From the NCBI RefSeq assembly GCF_000759835.1, contig NZ_BBNB01000010.1, positions 1-64,000 of the forward strand: a stretch of DNA of 64,000 nucleotides, in the 5' to 3' direction. This DNA comes from Citrobacter sedlakii NBRC 105722 (GTDB lineage Bacteria > Pseudomonadota > Gammaproteobacteria > Enterobacterales > Enterobacteriaceae). The notes under the pieces are model-generated. The model did no database searches, was not told where the DNA came from, and saw only the letters and a program-made list of their open reading frames with translations. This document shows positions 8,949 through 20,571 of the stretch, one piece after another. The stretch's first letter is position 1; each line of letters opens with the position of its first letter. Position numbers and translations under genes: made by a program.

Positions 8949-10247
8949 TTAGTCTGCTTCCCGCCATAACAGCTGTAGTCCCTCTTCCTCCACCGCCATC
9001 CCTTCATCAGTGACAAAAACGCCAGCGGCAGCAATGAGCGTATCGCCGTAAAACAGCAAAGGCGTAGTATCACGTCGCCAGGGTGGAACCCCGAGTTCCT
9101 GCCAAACCTTCTTCAGCTTACGTCCACCGTTCCGTCCGACGATATGCAGCAGGCCCGGCGCTTTAAAGCGAATGGAAACCGGTTCATCCGTTCGCGGTGT
9201 TCTCAGTTCACCGCCGGGCGCCAGCGCGACTTCGCCCAGCCCGGCGGGCAGCATGAGCGGCTTGCGCCTGTCTCGCCATGCCAGCGTCGTTTCACTCTGA
9301 CCGCCAACCGATTTTATCCACCACAACTGCGCCTGGTAGCGGCGAACCTCATACGCGCCAAAACGCAAACAGGGCGCAGCGTCTTCACGCGCCAACGCCA
9401 CTTCCTGCCAGATGCGCTCAAGGCCGTCACGCGAGGGCATCGGCGCATCCTTCGTCGCCAGCCAGCGGCGGATCACTGCGGCGCGGCGAGACTGGCTCAT
9501 CGACAGCAGCGGCGCGAGCTGCAGCGTACCGTGCGGGGTCACGCAGCCTGACAGCTCTTCCGCCAGCAGTTCATCCAGCAGGCTTTCCTGGCTGGCGCAC
9601 AGCGCCGCGCTGCGCGCCGTCGCTTCAGCAAAATGCGGCCAGCGCTGTTGCAGAAGCGGCAGCACACGCAGACGCAGGAAGTTACGATCGAAGGCATCAT
9701 CCTGATTGCTTTCATCTTCAATCCAGCGAAGCTGATGATCCGTTGCCCACTTTTCCAGTTCGCGACGGCTTTGCTGCAGCAAGGGACGAATAAGGTGGGT
9801 ACCCGCAAACGCGGACACCTCGGCCATTGCGGAAAGTCCCGCCGGCCCACTACCGCGCTTGAGCGCCAGCAGAAATGTTTCACATTGATCGTCAAGATGC
9901 TGGGCGGTCGCCAGCACTTCCCCTGGCAAAAGCGCCTGTGCGAATGCTTTATAGCGCGCCTGTCTGGCATGCGCTTCCGTGCCCAGCCCTTCATGCGCCA
10001 GCTGTACGCGCTCAACCACCAGCGGCACCTGCCACTGCGCGCATACCGCCTCACAGTGCGCTACCCACGCATCGGCATGAGTGCTCAGGCCGTGATGAAT
10101 ATGAATCGCCCGTAGCGTGATACCTGGCTGCTGAGCCCGCCATTGCACGAGTTGATGCAGGAGAACGGTAGAGTCCAGCCCGCCGCTGTATGCGACGAGA
10201 ATTTGCTGAGCGCTAAACAGTGAAGTCTTCAGGGTGAGTGTAGTCAT
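8949..10247 (-). CDS. tilS: tRNA(Ile)-lysidine synthetase
   Basis: TilS attaches lysine to C34 of the CAU-anticodon tRNA-Ile in an ATP-dependent reaction, changing both codon and amino-acid identity; it is essential. The N-terminal PP-loop motif SGGLDST is at residues 20-26, followed by the catalytic domain and the TilS substrate-binding and C-terminal domains. The 432-aa length is normal for enterobacteria. It lies downstream of yaeR and ldcC on the same strand, with a hairpin in the gap upstream. Confidence 0.97.
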   Translation of the reverse strand: MTTLTLKTSLFSAQQILVAYSGGLDSTVLLHQLVQWRAQQPGITLRAIHIHHGLSTHADAWVAHCEAVCAQWQVPLVVERVQLAHEGLGTEAHARQARYKAFAQALLPGEVLATAQHLDDQCETFLLALKRGSGPAGLSAMAEVSAFAGTHLIRPLLQQSRRELEKWATDHQLRWIEDESNQDDAFDRNFLRLRVLPLLQQRWPHFAEATARSAALCASQESLLDELLAEELSGCVTPHGTLQLAPLLSMSQSRRAAVIRRWLATKDAPMPSRDGLERIWQEVALAREDAAPCLRFGAYEVRRYQAQLWWIKSVGGQSETTLAWRDRRKPLMLPAGLGEVALAPGGELRTPRTDEPVSIRFKAPGLLHIVGRNGGRKLKKVWQELGVPPWRRDTTPLLFYGDTLIAAAGVFVTDEGMAVEEEGLQLLWREAD

Positions 10248-10267
10248 GGCGATTATTTACAGTGACG

Positions 10268-10290
10268 TTGCCCGGCACGTTACCGGGCAA
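10268..10290. terminator. Hairpin between yaeR and tilS
   Basis: The perfect 8-bp stem TTGCCCGG/CCGGGCAA has a 7-nt loop. No T tract follows in either direction, so it is more likely an mRNA-processing or stability hairpin than an efficient intrinsic terminator. Confidence 0.4.
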
Positions 10291-10308
10291 TCCTCGCGAT
10301 CGCAAGTC

Positions 10309-10698
10309 TCACTGTTCATACAGTTCGAGCGGCAGGCCATCCGGATCGTTAAAAAAGGTGAAACGCTTGCCGGTAAACGGATCAACGCGTACAGCTTCGC
10401 ATTTGACGTTTTTCGCTGCAAGGTGCGCGATAGCCTTCTCCACGTCATCAACGCTGAAAGCCAGATGGCGCAAACCGCAGGCCTCCGGTCGGCTTGGGCG
10501 CTGCGGCGGAAAGGGGAACGAAAACAGCTCAATGACATATTGCCCGTTCAGCGCGAGATCGCCTTTCCAGGAATCACGCTCCTCTCTGTAAGCTTCACTC
10601 ATCAGGGTAAAGCCCAGCACATCGCAGTAAAACGCCTTACTTACCGCATAGTCGGTGGCGATAATTGCAATATGATGAACCTGTTTTAATCCCAGCAT
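10309..10698 (-). CDS. yaeR: VOC (glyoxalase I-like) family protein YaeR
   Basis: This 129-aa vicinal-oxygen-chelate protein is related to glyoxalase I. Metal-ligand type positions are seen as the N-terminal His (HHIAI), ELFSF in the middle, LRHLAF, and the Glu of LPLELYEQ near the C-terminus. The substrate is unknown. It lies in the same orientation as ldcC and tilS, 65 bp downstream of ldcC. Confidence 0.92.
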   Translation of the reverse strand: MLGLKQVHHIAIIATDYAVSKAFYCDVLGFTLMSEAYREERDSWKGDLALNGQYVIELFSFPFPPQRPSRPEACGLRHLAFSVDDVEKAIAHLAAKNVKCEAVRVDPFTGKRFTFFNDPDGLPLELYEQ

Positions 10699-10763
10699 AG
10701 TGTCAGTGTCTCCATGTTATGTTATCTGCACGTTACCCGCCCGGGGTCCGCGAAAGCAAGCCG

Positions 10764-12902
10764 TTACGCGCTTTTTAAGACACGTACGTGGTACACGCCA
10801 TCATCATCCTGTTTTGCGCCGTGAATATCCGTTTCAAAGCCAGGATAGTGGTGCCCTATCGAGCAGAGCATCAGGAGAAAGTCGAGCACCGCGCGGCTCT
10901 GCTCGGTGATCATCTCCCCCGGCATCAGCAGCGGCACGCCCGGCGGATACGGCAGGATCATATTAGCTGACACTCGCCCAACCAGTTGATCCAGCGTTAC
11001 CGTCTCCACCTCGCCTTTGATCTGCCGCTGCCACGCCTGATGCGGCGTCATGATCATGTCCGGCAGCGTGTCGAACGCCCGCAGCATGAGCCCGGAAAGA
11101 TCGTGTTGGCGAATCAGTTTATGGATCCCCTGCGCCAGATCCTGAATGCGCATATTGCGATAAAAATCAGGATCTTCAGCGTACAGATCCGGCAACATGT
11201 TCTTCACTCGCAGGTTAAGATCATAGGCCCGCTTAAATTCGGTCAAACCGCGCAACAGTCCCATTGCCCGGGTTTTATCAATGCCGATACTGAACAAAAA
11301 CAGTAAATTGTAGGGGCCGGTTTTCTCAACGACCACGCCGCGTTCATCAAGGAATTTCGCCACCAGCGCGGCGGGGATGCCCTCGTCGCTCATGTTCCCT
11401 TGCTCATCCATCCCCGGCGTCAGGATCGTGACTTTCACCGGATCGAGAAACATATGATCGTCGTCGGCGTCGCTGAAACCGTGCCAGTCCGCGCCTGGCG
11501 CGACAGGCCAGCATTCGGCTTCATCGACCTCCTCCGGCTGCCAGATATCAAAGAACCAGCCCTCGGACTCCTCTCGAAGCCGCTGAATCTCTTTGCGAAA
11601 ATGCAGCGCCCGCTCCACCGAGCGGTTAATTAACCGCTTGCCCGGGTTACCGCGCAGCATCGCCGCTGCCGTTTCAATGGAGGCGACAATGGGATAGCTC
11701 GGCGAAGTGGAAGTGTGCATCATAAACGCTTCATTAAAGGTCTCTTCGTCATACTCACCTTTAATATGGATCAGCGAAGCCTGGGATAGCGCGGCCAGCA
11801 TCTTGTGCGTCGATTGCGTTTCGAAAATCACTTTTCCGGGCACCCGATCGCCACTCATGCCGCTTTTACCCTGGTAAATGGGATGAAAATGCGTATATGG
11901 CACCCAGGCGGAATCAAAGTGGATCGACGGCACATCCAGCGTCTGCTTGATCCAGTTGGTGTTGTAGAGCAAGCCGTCATAAGTTGAGTTGGTAATGACG
12001 GCGTGTACCGGCCACTGCGCCTGCGGCGTTTCGGTGACTTTACGTTCAATACTCGCGCGCGTGAACTCGCGTCGGGGGATGCCGCCCAGGATGCCGAGCG
12101 CATTCCGCGTCGGTTTCAGCCATAAAGGGACAACATCGCTCATCATTAACAAATGCGCCAGCGACTTATGGCAGTTGCGGTCAATCAGCAGCGTGCTCCC
12201 CGTCGGCGCGGCGTACATGCCAACGATTTTATTCGATGTCGATGTCCCGTTGGTCACCATGTAGCTCTGTTCAGCGCCGAAGGTGCGGGCAATATACTCC
12301 TCGGCTTCCAGATGCGGGCCGCTATGATCGAGCAGCGAACCGAGTTCAGTGACAGAAATCGAGACATCCGCCTTCAGCGTATTGCCGCCGAAAAAATCAT
12401 AGAACAGACAGCCTACCGGACTCTTTTGATAGGCGGTTCCCGCCATGTGTCCCGGTGTACAGAAGGTGTATTTCCCCTCTTTCACATAGGTGAATAACGC
12501 TTTGGTGAAAGGCGGCGTAATATTGTCGAGATACTCACCGGTATATTGACGGATACGCGTGGCGATATCTTCCGCCTGTCCCAGCGCGTACTCAAAAAAC
12601 CACAGCGCCATACGCATATCATGTACGCTGACATCCATGGTGGAATGGGTATTGATAAAAGCGTACAGCGGCAGATATTCGTTTAACTGATTAATGTCGC
12701 TGCACAGATCGAGACTGTATTCATCCCAGTCAAAAATAACGCCGCAAATACGCGGATTGTGTTCAATAAACTTCAGCAGGTCGACGCTGTTTTGTGGCCA
12801 GATAATCTGGAACCCTTGCGATTGCAGCGCGCGCTCAAGCTCCTTAATGGGCTCATCTTTATAAAAAACGCCGTGCGGTCCCATAATGGCAATGATATTC
12901 AT
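10764..12902 (-). CDS. ldcC: Lysine decarboxylase, constitutive type
   Basis: LdcC decarboxylates lysine to cadaverine, consuming a proton; it is the weakly expressed paralogue of the acid-induced CadA. The 712-aa protein is a fold-type I PLP enzyme with an N-terminal wing (response-regulator-like) domain. The PLP-binding lysine lies in STHKMLAALS (about residue 367). There is no cadB antiporter next door, which fits LdcC rather than CadA. It lies downstream of the accA terminator. Confidence 0.95.
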   Translation of the reverse strand: MNIIAIMGPHGVFYKDEPIKELERALQSQGFQIIWPQNSVDLLKFIEHNPRICGVIFDWDEYSLDLCSDINQLNEYLPLYAFINTHSTMDVSVHDMRMALWFFEYALGQAEDIATRIRQYTGEYLDNITPPFTKALFTYVKEGKYTFCTPGHMAGTAYQKSPVGCLFYDFFGGNTLKADVSISVTELGSLLDHSGPHLEAEEYIARTFGAEQSYMVTNGTSTSNKIVGMYAAPTGSTLLIDRNCHKSLAHLLMMSDVVPLWLKPTRNALGILGGIPRREFTRASIERKVTETPQAQWPVHAVITNSTYDGLLYNTNWIKQTLDVPSIHFDSAWVPYTHFHPIYQGKSGMSGDRVPGKVIFETQSTHKMLAALSQASLIHIKGEYDEETFNEAFMMHTSTSPSYPIVASIETAAAMLRGNPGKRLINRSVERALHFRKEIQRLREESEGWFFDIWQPEEVDEAECWPVAPGADWHGFSDADDDHMFLDPVKVTILTPGMDEQGNMSDEGIPAALVAKFLDERGVVVEKTGPYNLLFLFSIGIDKTRAMGLLRGLTEFKRAYDLNLRVKNMLPDLYAEDPDFYRNMRIQDLAQGIHKLIRQHDLSGLMLRAFDTLPDMIMTPHQAWQRQIKGEVETVTLDQLVGRVSANMILPYPPGVPLLMPGEMITEQSRAVLDFLLMLCSIGHHYPGFETDIHGAKQDDDGVYHVRVLKSA

Positions 12903-12955
12903 GCACTCCTCCTGGAAAATCCTTAGCTAATCATAGACTGTTCAAACCGCAGGTA

Positions 12956-12985
12956 AAAAAAAGGGCCACAATTCGTGGCCCTTTT
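12956..12985 (-). terminator. Terminator of accA
   Basis: Read leftward, AAAGGGCCAC, loop GAATT, GTGGCCCTTT is followed by a run of T (positions 12960-12984 plus the T tract below). It separates the accA transcript from ldcC. Confidence 0.9.
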
Positions 12986-13000
12986 CAGAATGGTCAACGC

Positions 13001-13960
13001 TTACGCGTAGCCGTAGCTCATCAGACGCTGATAGCGACGGTTTTTCAGATCGTCAGTGCTTAGCACATCAAGGTCCGCAAGGTCAGCCAGCAGTTGCGCT
13101 TTCAGCGACGCGGCCATTGCTTCCGGGTTACGGTGCGCGCCGCCCAGCGGTTCCTGAATAATGGAATCGATCAGCTTCAGCTCTTTCAGGCGTGGCGCGA
13201 TAATCCCCATCGCTTCTGCGGCCAGCGGCGCTTTATCTGCGCTTTTCCACAGAATGGACGCACAGCCTTCCGGAGAGATAACCGAATAGGTGCTGTATTG
13301 CAGCATATTCACTTTGTCACCCACACCGATCGCCAACGCGCCGCCGGAGCCGCCTTCACCGATAACGGTGCAGATGACCGGCACGCTGAGGCGCGACATT
13401 TCGCGCAGGTTACGCGCGATGGCTTCAGACTGGCCGCGCTCTTCCGCCCCGACGCCCGGGTAAGCGCCCGGGGTGTCAATGAAGGTCACGATCGGCATCT
13501 TAAAACGTTCGGCCATTTCCATCAGACGCAGCGCTTTACGGTAGCCTTCTGGCGCCGGCATACCGAAGTTACGACGGATTTTTTCTTTGGTTTCACGGCC
13601 TTTCTGATGGCCAATGACCATCACCGGACGACCATCCAGACGCGCGATACCGCCGACAATTGCTTTGTCGTCCGCATAGGCGCGGTCGCCCGCCAGTTCG
13701 TCAAATTCCTCAAACGCCAGGCGAACATAATCCAGGGTGTAAGGACGCTGCGGGTGGCGCGCCAGTTGGGCTACCTGCCATGCGCCGAGATCGGCGAAGA
13801 TTTTGCGCGTCAGTTCTACGCTTTTTTCACGCAGACGATGCACTTCTTCATCGATGTTAATATCCAGTTTCTCGTCCTGACGGCTCACCGCAGTCAGAGA
13901 ATCGATTTTTGCTTCCAGCTCGGCAATCGGCTGTTCAAAATCAAGGAAATTCAGACTCAT
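13001..13960 (-). CDS. accA: Acetyl-CoA carboxylase carboxyltransferase subunit alpha
   Basis: AccA pairs with AccD to transfer the carboxyl group from biotin-BCCP to acetyl-CoA, making malonyl-CoA for fatty-acid synthesis. The 319-aa crotonase-fold protein shows the glycine-rich oxyanion/CoA segments ([15 protein letters not shown]). An N-terminal helical region precedes the domain. It lies 12 bp downstream of dnaE, ending the long lpx-dnaE cluster, and its own terminator follows. Confidence 0.98.
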   Translation of the reverse strand: MSLNFLDFEQPIAELEAKIDSLTAVSRQDEKLDINIDEEVHRLREKSVELTRKIFADLGAWQVAQLARHPQRPYTLDYVRLAFEEFDELAGDRAYADDKAIVGGIARLDGRPVMVIGHQKGRETKEKIRRNFGMPAPEGYRKALRLMEMAERFKMPIVTFIDTPGAYPGVGAEERGQSEAIARNLREMSRLSVPVICTVIGEGGSGGALAIGVGDKVNMLQYSTYSVISPEGCASILWKSADKAPLAAEAMGIIAPRLKELKLIDSIIQEPLGGAHRNPEAMAASLKAQLLADLADLDVLSTDDLKNRRYQRLMSYGYA

Positions 13961-13972
13961 AGTATTCCTGTA

Positions 13973-16900
13973 TTAGTCAAACTCCAGTTCCACCTGCTCC
14001 GAACCAATGAGGCCACGGAGATCGTTGAGTAAACGATCGCTCGGAGAAACGCGCCACGTCGCGCCAAAACGCAACCGCGCGCGCGCATCCGCCCTCTGAT
14101 AGTAGAGATGTACTGGAATTGTCCCCGAGCGGTGGGGTTCCAGAGACTGACGGAGTCGGTTTAAAAGCTGGTCATCAATTTGCCTGTCCGTCAGCGAGAT
14201 AGCAAGCCCGCGAGCATATTTTTCCCGGGCTTCGTCAATATCCATCACTTCGCGGGCGGTCATTTTAAGCCCCCCGCTGAAGTCATCAAAGCTGACCTGT
14301 CCGCTGACGATAAGTATGCGGTCTTTTTCCAGCAGTTGCTGGTATTTATCCAGAGCGTCGGTAAATAACATGACTTCAAGACGTCCGGAACGGTCATCCA
14401 GCGTACAGATGCCGATACGATTGCCGCGCTTGGTGACCATAACCCTTGCGGCAATGACGAGCCCCGCAGCCGTGGTGACTTTACCACGTTCTGTCGGATG
14501 CATGTCTTTCAGCCTGTAGCCTCCGACATAGCGCTCAATTTCTTTTAAATACTGGTTGATGGGGTGCCCCGTCAGGTACAGACCCAACGTTTCGCGCTCG
14601 CCATCCAGCACCACCTGCTCCGGCCACGGCTGGCAGCTGGCGTAGGACTGCTCAATTTGTTCCGGCTCTTCCGCCAGTACGCCGAACATATCGGCCTGAC
14701 CAATCGCTTCCGCTTTGGCATGTTGATCGGCGGCCTTTAACGCATCGCCAAGCGAATTCATCAACGCGGCGCGGTGGGGTCCCAGGCGGTCAAACGCCCC
14801 GGACATAATTAACTTTTCCAGTACCCGGCGGTTCAGTTTTTTGGTGTCAGTACGGGCGCAAAGATCGAACAGCTCGCGGAAGTATCCGCCATTGTTGCGC
14901 GCCTCGATGATCGCCTCAATCGGGCCTTCACCAACACCTTTGATCGCGCCGATCCCGTAAACGATCTCACCCTCGTCGTTAACGTGAAAGTGATACAGGC
15001 CGGAATTGATGTCCGGCGGCAGGATCTTCAGCCCCATCCGCCAACATTCGTCCACCAGACCTACCACTTTTTCCGTGTTATCCATATCGGCGGTCATAAC
15101 CGCCGCCATAAATTCGGCGGGATAGTGCGCCTTCAGCCATAGCGTCTGATAGGAGACCAGCGCATACGCGGCGGAGTGTGACTTGTTAAATCCGTAACCG
15201 GCGAATTTCTCCACCAGGTCAAAGATTTTCATCGCCAGTTCGCCGTCGATCCCGTTCTTCTTCGCGCCCTCTTCAAAGACAGATCGCTGTTTGGCCATCT
15301 CTTCTGGCTTTTTCTTACCCATCGCACGACGTAACATGTCCGCGCCGCCGAGGGTATAACCAGACAGCACCTGGGCGATCTGCATGACCTGTTCCTGATA
15401 CAGGATGATGCCATAGGTCGGTTCCAGTACGGGCTTCAGGCTTTCGTGCTGCCACTGTACGTCAGGATAAGAAATTTCTTCACGCCCGTGCTTACGGTCG
15501 ATGAAGTTATCCACCATCCCCGACTGCAACGGGCCCGGGCGGAACAGCGCCACCAGCGCGATCATATCTTCAAAGCAGTCAGGTTGCAGACGCTTGATCA
15601 AATCTTTCATGCCGCGGGACTCAAGCTGGAACACCGCCGTGGTTTCCGAGCGTTGCAGCATGTCGAAGCTTTTCTTGTCATCCAGCGGGATGGCCGCAAT
15701 ATCCAGCGGCGGCTCGCCGTTTTTCTCACGACGGGCGTTAATCATTTCCAGCGCCCAGTTGATAATCGTGAGCGTTCGCAGGCCGAGGAAGTCAAACTTC
15801 ACCAGCCCGGCGTATTCCACGTCGTTTTTATCAAACTGCGTAACCGGGTGCAGCCCCTGCTCATCGCAATACAGCGGCGCAAAATCGGTAATTTTCGTCG
15901 GGGCGATAACCACACCACCGGCGTGCTTACCGGCGTTACGCGTGACGCCCTCCAGCTTACGCGCCATGTCGATCAGCGCTTTGACCTCTTCGTCGGCTTC
16001 GTAGATTTCCGGCAGTTGCGGCTCAGCTTCAAACGCTTTTGCCAGCGTCATGCCCGGATCGGGCGGCACCAGCTTTGAAATACGGTCTACGAAGCCATAC
16101 GGATGGCCCAGCACGCGGCCCACGTCGCGGATAACCGCTTTCGCCGCCATGGTACCGAAAGTAATAATCTGCGATACCGCATCACGCCCATACATGTCCG
16201 CCACGTGCTCGATCACCTGGTCGCGTTTCTCCATACAGAAGTCAACGTCGAAGTCAGGCATCGAAACACGCTCCGGGTTAAGGAAGCGTTCGAACAGCAG
16301 GTCAAATTCCAGCGGGTCGAGGTCGGTGATTTTCAGCGCGTAGGCCACCAGCGATCCCGCGCCGGAACCACGGCCTGGCCCGACCGGCACGCCGTTATCC
16401 TTCGACCACTGGATAAACTCCATCACGATCAGAAAGTAGCCGGGGAACCCCATCTGGTTAATAACCTGTAGCTCAATGTCCAGACGCTCGTCATATTCCG
16501 GGCGGCGTTTTTTACGCTCTTCTGCATCCGGAAACAGGAATTCAAGACGCTCTTCAAGACCTTCTTTCGATTTCTTGACCAGATAGTCTTCGGTGGTCAT
16601 ATCACCGGTCGGAAACTGCGGCAGGAAATATTCGCCCAGACGCACCGTCACGTTACAGCGTTTGGCGATCTCAACGGTGTTTTCCAGTGCTTCCGGAATG
16701 TCCGAGAACAGCTCGCACATCTCCTCTTCCGTACGCATATACTGCTGCGGCGAATAGTTACGTGGGCGCTTAGGGTCGTCGAGAGTAAAACCGTCGTGAA
16801 TGGCGACGCGAATTTCATGCGCGTCAAAATCATCGCTGTTAATAAAGCGCACGTCGTTGGTAGCGACGACCGGCAAGCCGCGCGCTTCCGCCAGTTCTAC

Positions 16901-17455
16901 GGCTGCGTGCAAATAGCTTTCTTCATCCTGTCTGCCGGTACGGATCAGCTCAAGGAAGTAACGATCCGGGAAATGCGTTTCATAGAACGAGACGCACTCC
17001 TCAACCAGCGCGCTATTACCCCGCAACAGGCTGCGGCCAACGTCGCCCATGCGTCCACCGGAAAGCAGAATTAACCCCTCTTTCAGTTCGATCAGCCAGT
17101 CGCGATCGATAACCGGACCCGCCGCGCCGTAGCCGCGTTGATAGGCTTTAGAAATAAGCAGCGTAAGGTTCTGATAACCGGTGTTATTCGACGCTAGCAC
17201 CGTTAAATGAGTGAGTTCTTCACCCATTTGTTCGCTCTGAACGTGGAAATCGGCGCCAACAATGGGTTTAATCCCGGCGCCATGACCCGCCCCGTAGAAC
17301 TTCACCAGACCACAAAGATTGGTAAAATCGGTGATCGCCAGCGCGGGCATGCCCAGTGCGGCCGCCTTTTTCACCAGCGGTCCGGTTTTGGCCAGCCCAT
17401 CGATCATGGAGTAGTCGCTGTGCACCCGCAGGTGGACGAAACGAGGTTCAGACAT
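13973..17455 (-). CDS. dnaE: DNA polymerase III subunit alpha
   Basis: This is the replicative polymerase of the chromosome. At 1160 aa it matches the usual C-family DnaE length. The N-terminal PHP domain begins with [12 protein letters not shown]; the palm catalytic aspartates lie in PDFDVDFC (about 401/403), with the third near residue 555 (FDFLG); finger, helix-hairpin-helix and OB-fold regions follow. The C-terminus ends in the tau-binding region. It starts 24 bp after rnhB within the lpxA-lpxB-rnhB-dnaE-accA arrangement, tying membrane and DNA synthesis genes together. Confidence 0.99.
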   Translation of the reverse strand: MSEPRFVHLRVHSDYSMIDGLAKTGPLVKKAAALGMPALAITDFTNLCGLVKFYGAGHGAGIKPIVGADFHVQSEQMGEELTHLTVLASNNTGYQNLTLLISKAYQRGYGAAGPVIDRDWLIELKEGLILLSGGRMGDVGRSLLRGNSALVEECVSFYETHFPDRYFLELIRTGRQDEESYLHAAVELAEARGLPVVATNDVRFINSDDFDAHEIRVAIHDGFTLDDPKRPRNYSPQQYMRTEEEMCELFSDIPEALENTVEIAKRCNVTVRLGEYFLPQFPTGDMTTEDYLVKKSKEGLEERLEFLFPDAEERKKRRPEYDERLDIELQVINQMGFPGYFLIVMEFIQWSKDNGVPVGPGRGSGAGSLVAYALKITDLDPLEFDLLFERFLNPERVSMPDFDVDFCMEKRDQVIEHVADMYGRDAVSQIITFGTMAAKAVIRDVGRVLGHPYGFVDRISKLVPPDPGMTLAKAFEAEPQLPEIYEADEEVKALIDMARKLEGVTRNAGKHAGGVVIAPTKITDFAPLYCDEQGLHPVTQFDKNDVEYAGLVKFDFLGLRTLTIINWALEMINARREKNGEPPLDIAAIPLDDKKSFDMLQRSETTAVFQLESRGMKDLIKRLQPDCFEDMIALVALFRPGPLQSGMVDNFIDRKHGREEISYPDVQWQHESLKPVLEPTYGIILYQEQVMQIAQVLSGYTLGGADMLRRAMGKKKPEEMAKQRSVFEEGAKKNGIDGELAMKIFDLVEKFAGYGFNKSHSAAYALVSYQTLWLKAHYPAEFMAAVMTADMDNTEKVVGLVDECWRMGLKILPPDINSGLYHFHVNDEGEIVYGIGAIKGVGEGPIEAIIEARNNGGYFRELFDLCARTDTKKLNRRVLEKLIMSGAFDRLGPHRAALMNSLGDALKAADQHAKAEAIGQADMFGVLAEEPEQIEQSYASCQPWPEQVVLDGERETLGLYLTGHPINQYLKEIERYVGGYRLKDMHPTERGKVTTAAGLVIAARVMVTKRGNRIGICTLDDRSGRLEVMLFTDALDKYQQLLEKDRILIVSGQVSFDDFSGGLKMTAREVMDIDEAREKYARGLAISLTDRQIDDQLLNRLRQSLEPHRSGTIPVHLYYQRADARARLRFGATWRVSPSDRLLNDLRGLIGSEQVELEFD

Positions 17456-17479
17456 CTTCAGATTCCTTTAACCCAGAGA

Positions 17480-18076
17480 TCAGGACGCGAGTCCCAGTGC
17501 GCGTTTGACCGGGCCAAAGCTGCGTCGATGGTGCTCTGTCGCGCCATGAGCAGCCAGCGCCTCCAGATGAAAAGCGGTTGGATACCCTTTGTGCTGGGCA
17601 AAACCGTACTGCGGGAAAACGCTATCCAGCGCGGCCATTTCCGCATCCCGCGTGACTTTCGCCAGAATAGACGCAGCGCTGATTTCCGCCACACGGCTGT
17701 CGCCTTTTACCACCGCCATCGACGGTACCGGCAGCGCGGGGCAGCGATTGCCGTCGATGAGCACGTATTCCGGCGCGATATGCAGACCAGCAACCGCACG
17801 CTGCATCGCCAGCATGGTGGCATGAAGAATATTCAGCTCATCTATCTCATGCGGCTCCGCACGGCCCAGACTCCAGCTTAACGCTTTTTCTTTGATTTCG
17901 TCATACAGCGCCAGACGGCGCTTTTCAGATAATTTTTTAGAATCGTTAAGACCCACAATCGGACGCGCCGGGTCGAGAATCACAGCGGCTGTCACCACCG
18001 CGCCGACCAACGGTCCCCGTCCAACTTCATCCACACCGGCGACTAAATGCGTGTGCGGATAAACAAATTCGATCAT
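17480..18076 (-). CDS. rnhB: Ribonuclease HII
   Basis: RNase HII nicks RNA in RNA-DNA hybrids and starts removal of single ribonucleotides from DNA. The 198-aa protein has the conserved [10 protein letters not shown] motif (catalytic Asp16, Glu17) and further acidic residues around LIDG (Asp) and the later [10 protein letters not shown] segment. It overlaps lpxB by 4 bp. Confidence 0.98.
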   Translation of the reverse strand: MIEFVYPHTHLVAGVDEVGRGPLVGAVVTAAVILDPARPIVGLNDSKKLSEKRRLALYDEIKEKALSWSLGRAEPHEIDELNILHATMLAMQRAVAGLHIAPEYVLIDGNRCPALPVPSMAVVKGDSRVAEISAASILAKVTRDAEMAALDSVFPQYGFAQHKGYPTAFHLEALAAHGATEHHRRSFGPVKRALGLAS

Positions 18077-19221
18077 TGTGCTAACTCCAGAACCGCGTCA
18101 GCCGCCTGCTCGTCGGCATTGCAGCGGATCTGCTGATGCAGCTCGCGGAAAGTATCATGCATCGCATGGCTGGTTTCACCGTTAGCCAGAAGCGGCAGTA
18201 GCGCTTGCGCGAGTTTCTGCGGCTCGCACTCTTCCTGCAGCAGCTCTTTGACGAGTTCTCTCCCTGCCAGCAGATTCGGCAACGACACATAGTCGGTTTT
18301 CACCAGCCGCTTCGCCAGCCAGAAGGTAAACGGCTTCATGCGATAGCCTACCACCATCGGGCACTTCGCCAGCATACACTCAAGCGCGGCGGTTCCCGAC
18401 GCCAGCAGCGCGGCGTCGCTGGCGACCATCGCTTCGCGTCCCATCCCGTCAAGCAGATGCACGGAAAGTTCCGGTGCGACATCCGCTTTGATTTTCTCAA
18501 ACTGTTCGCGCCGTTTGGCATTCACTAACGGCACCACGACTTCGAGATCGGGGTAATGCTGACGCAAGCGCTGCGCCGTTTTCAGGAAGTCGGCGCTGAG
18601 CATCTCCACTTCTGCGCCACGGCTACCAGGCAGCAACGCCAGGCAATGGGCGTCATGCGGAATGCCCAGGACATCACGGGCCGCGTTTTTATCCGGGTCA
18701 AGCGGCATGGCATCCGCCATCGTGTGTCCAATAAAACGGCACGGCACGTTATATTTATCGTAAAACGCTTTTTCGAAAGGCAGAAAAGCCAGCACCATAT
18801 TGGTGGATCTGCCTATTTTGAAAACACGTTTCTGCCGCCACGCCCAGACGGACGGACTGACATAATGAATGGTTTTGATACCCTGTTTTTTCAGGTTGCC
18901 TTCCAGGGTGATGTTGAAGTCAGGCGCATCAATCCCTACAAAGACATCCGGCTTAAGCCCGGTAAAACGACGGGTTAAATCGGCGCGAATGTGCAGCAGG
19001 CGACGGAGGCGTCCAAGCACCTCAACAATCCCCATAACCGCCAGTTCTTCCATTTCGTACCAGGCTTCACAGCCTTCAGCCTGCATACGCGGACCCGCTA
19101 CGCCGACAAAACGGGCGTGGGGGACACGCGCCTTCAGGGCGCGGATCAAGCCGGCGCCAAGAATATCGCCGGAGGTTTCTCCGGCGACCAGGGCAATCGT
19201 TAAAGGACGCTGTTCAGCCAT
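18073..19221 (-). CDS. lpxB: Lipid-A-disaccharide synthase
   Basis: LpxB (family GT19) joins UDP-2,3-diacylglucosamine and lipid X to form the lipid A disaccharide at the inner face of the inner membrane. The 382-aa protein is full length, with the N-terminal AGETSGD motif, the [10 protein letters not shown] segment and the sugar-nucleotide site LPGSRGAEV. The start overlaps the lpxA stop by one base, consistent with translational coupling. Confidence 0.98.
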   Translation of the reverse strand: MAEQRPLTIALVAGETSGDILGAGLIRALKARVPHARFVGVAGPRMQAEGCEAWYEMEELAVMGIVEVLGRLRRLLHIRADLTRRFTGLKPDVFVGIDAPDFNITLEGNLKKQGIKTIHYVSPSVWAWRQKRVFKIGRSTNMVLAFLPFEKAFYDKYNVPCRFIGHTMADAMPLDPDKNAARDVLGIPHDAHCLALLPGSRGAEVEMLSADFLKTAQRLRQHYPDLEVVVPLVNAKRREQFEKIKADVAPELSVHLLDGMGREAMVASDAALLASGTAALECMLAKCPMVVGYRMKPFTFWLAKRLVKTDYVSLPNLLAGRELVKELLQEECEPQKLAQALLPLLANGETSHAMHDTFRELHQQIRCNADEQAADAVLELAQ

Positions 19222-20009
19222 TAACGAATCAAACCGCGCGTTGAGCGGGCAAAAAAGTCGCTGAACGGTTGCACTTCCGGATACTGCTTCGCCAGCTCGG
19301 CGATTTCCGGTTTTGCTTCATCCAGCGTTTTACCGCTGCGATACAGCGCTTTATATGCGTTGCGGATCGCGGTGATCGCTTCGCGGGTAAAGCCGCGGCG
19401 CTTCAGCCCTTCAATGTTCACGCCAAACGGCGTGGCGTGGTTGCCCTGTGCGATAACGAACGGCGGAACGTCCTGAGCGACGCCAGAACAGCCGCCCACC
19501 ATCACGTGCGCGCCGATAATACAGAACTGGTGCACGGCGGTCATGCCGCCGATGATGACGTAATCGTCCAGCGAAACATGGCCCGCGAGGGTTGCGTTAT
19601 TCGCCAGAATACAGCGATCGCCTATTGTGCAATCGTGCGCCACGTGGGCGTTGATCATCAGCAGGTTATCGCTGCCCACCTTCGTTAATCCACCGCCCTG
19701 CACCGTGCCACGATGAATGGTTACGCTTTCGCGAATGCGGTTACGATCGCCAATTTCCACACGGGTCGGTTCACCAGCGTATTTCAGATCCTGGTTCACT
19801 TCACCGATAGAGGCGAACTGATAAATCTCGTTATCGCGGCCAATTTTGGTGTGGCCATTCACGACAACGTGAGACTTCAGTACGGTACCCTCACCAATTT
19901 CAACATGGGGTCCAACGAGACAAAAAGGTCCAATGTGGACGTTAGCGCCAAGAGAAGCGCCTTCTTCCACAATGGCGGTTGGATGAATAAAGGCGGATTT
20001 ATCAATCAC
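19221..20009 (-). CDS. lpxA: UDP-N-acetylglucosamine O-acyltransferase
   Basis: LpxA adds R-3-hydroxymyristate to the 3-OH of UDP-GlcNAc, the first step of lipid A synthesis. The 262-aa protein is mostly hexapeptide repeats (left-handed beta helix), with the catalytic histidine in AHVAHDC (about residue 125) and a helical C-terminus. The start is GTG, as in E. coli. It lies 3 bp downstream of fabZ, which competes for the same hydroxyacyl-ACP. Confidence 0.98.
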   Translation of the reverse strand: MIDKSAFIHPTAIVEEGASLGANVHIGPFCLVGPHVEIGEGTVLKSHVVVNGHTKIGRDNEIYQFASIGEVNQDLKYAGEPTRVEIGDRNRIRESVTIHRGTVQGGGLTKVGSDNLLMINAHVAHDCTIGDRCILANNATLAGHVSLDDYVIIGGMTAVHQFCIIGAHVMVGGCSGVAQDVPPFVIAQGNHATPFGVNIEGLKRRGFTREAITAIRNAYKALYRSGKTLDEAKPEIAELAKQYPEVQPFSDFFARSTRGLIR

Positions 20010-20012
20010 GTA

Positions 20013-20468
20013 TCAGGCCTCCCGGCTACGAGCGCACATCATCGTTGCTTCGCAAACTACTTTACCGTCGACCAGAGCAACCCCTTTGAAGCGGGTCAGG
20101 CCACGGCGCGTTTTCTCGAAAGTCACTTCCATGATCATCTGATCGCCAGGCACGACAGGACGCTTAAAGCGCGCTTCATCAATACCTGCGAAATAGTAAA
20201 GCTCTCCCGGCTCCAGTTTACCCACGCTTTTAAACGCCAGAATACCGGTAGCCTGTGCCATTGCTTCCAGAATCAGAACGCCCGGAAAGATCGGCTTGCC
20301 CGGGAAATGTCCCTGGAAAAACGGCTCGTTAACGGAAACATTCTTCACTGCGCGGAGAAAGCGACCTTCTTCAAAATCCAGCACCCGATCCACCAGCAAA
20401 AACGGGAAACGGTGCGGCAGAAGTTCTAAAATCTCTTCAATGTGCAGAGTATGAGTGTTAGTAGTCAA
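20013..20468 (-). CDS. fabZ: 3-hydroxyacyl-ACP dehydratase FabZ
   Basis: FabZ dehydrates R-3-hydroxyacyl-ACP in fatty-acid elongation, drawing from the pool LpxA and LpxD use for lipid A. I place the start at the TTG at 20468 ([10 protein letters not shown]), giving the standard 151 aa; an AGGAAG lies 6 nt before it. The open frame reaches 44 codons further upstream, but that part is not protein-like. The hot-dog fold motif [20 protein letters not shown] holds the catalytic His and Glu. Confidence 0.97.
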   Translation of the reverse strand: MTTNTHTLHIEEILELLPHRFPFLLVDRVLDFEEGRFLRAVKNVSVNEPFFQGHFPGKPIFPGVLILEAMAQATGILAFKSVGKLEPGELYYFAGIDEARFKRPVVPGDQMIMEVTFEKTRRGLTRFKGVALVDGKVVCEATMMCARSREA

Positions 20469-20509
20469 AATACTCTTCCTGTCCAAATATACTAAAAGCC
20501 AATAATAAC

Positions 20510-20546
20510 ACGGCCTGCCGCAATCGTATGAATGCCGACAGGCCGT
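20510..20546. other. Intercistronic hairpin between lpxD and fabZ
   Basis: The inverted repeat ACGGCCTG (20510-20517) / CAGGCCGT (20539-20546) sits in the 103-nt gap between lpxD and fabZ. No T run follows, so it looks like an mRNA structure rather than a terminator. Confidence 0.5.
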
Positions 20547-20571
20547 AAAGTATGTGTGACCGGGTGAGAGT

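Noticed and set aside
13094-14032. 312-codon open frame on the plus strand
   Set aside because: Antisense to accA and the dnaE end; no recognisable protein features.
18460-18480. GGAACTT (leftward) inside lpxB as a sigma-E -35
   Set aside because: No matching -10 at the required spacing.
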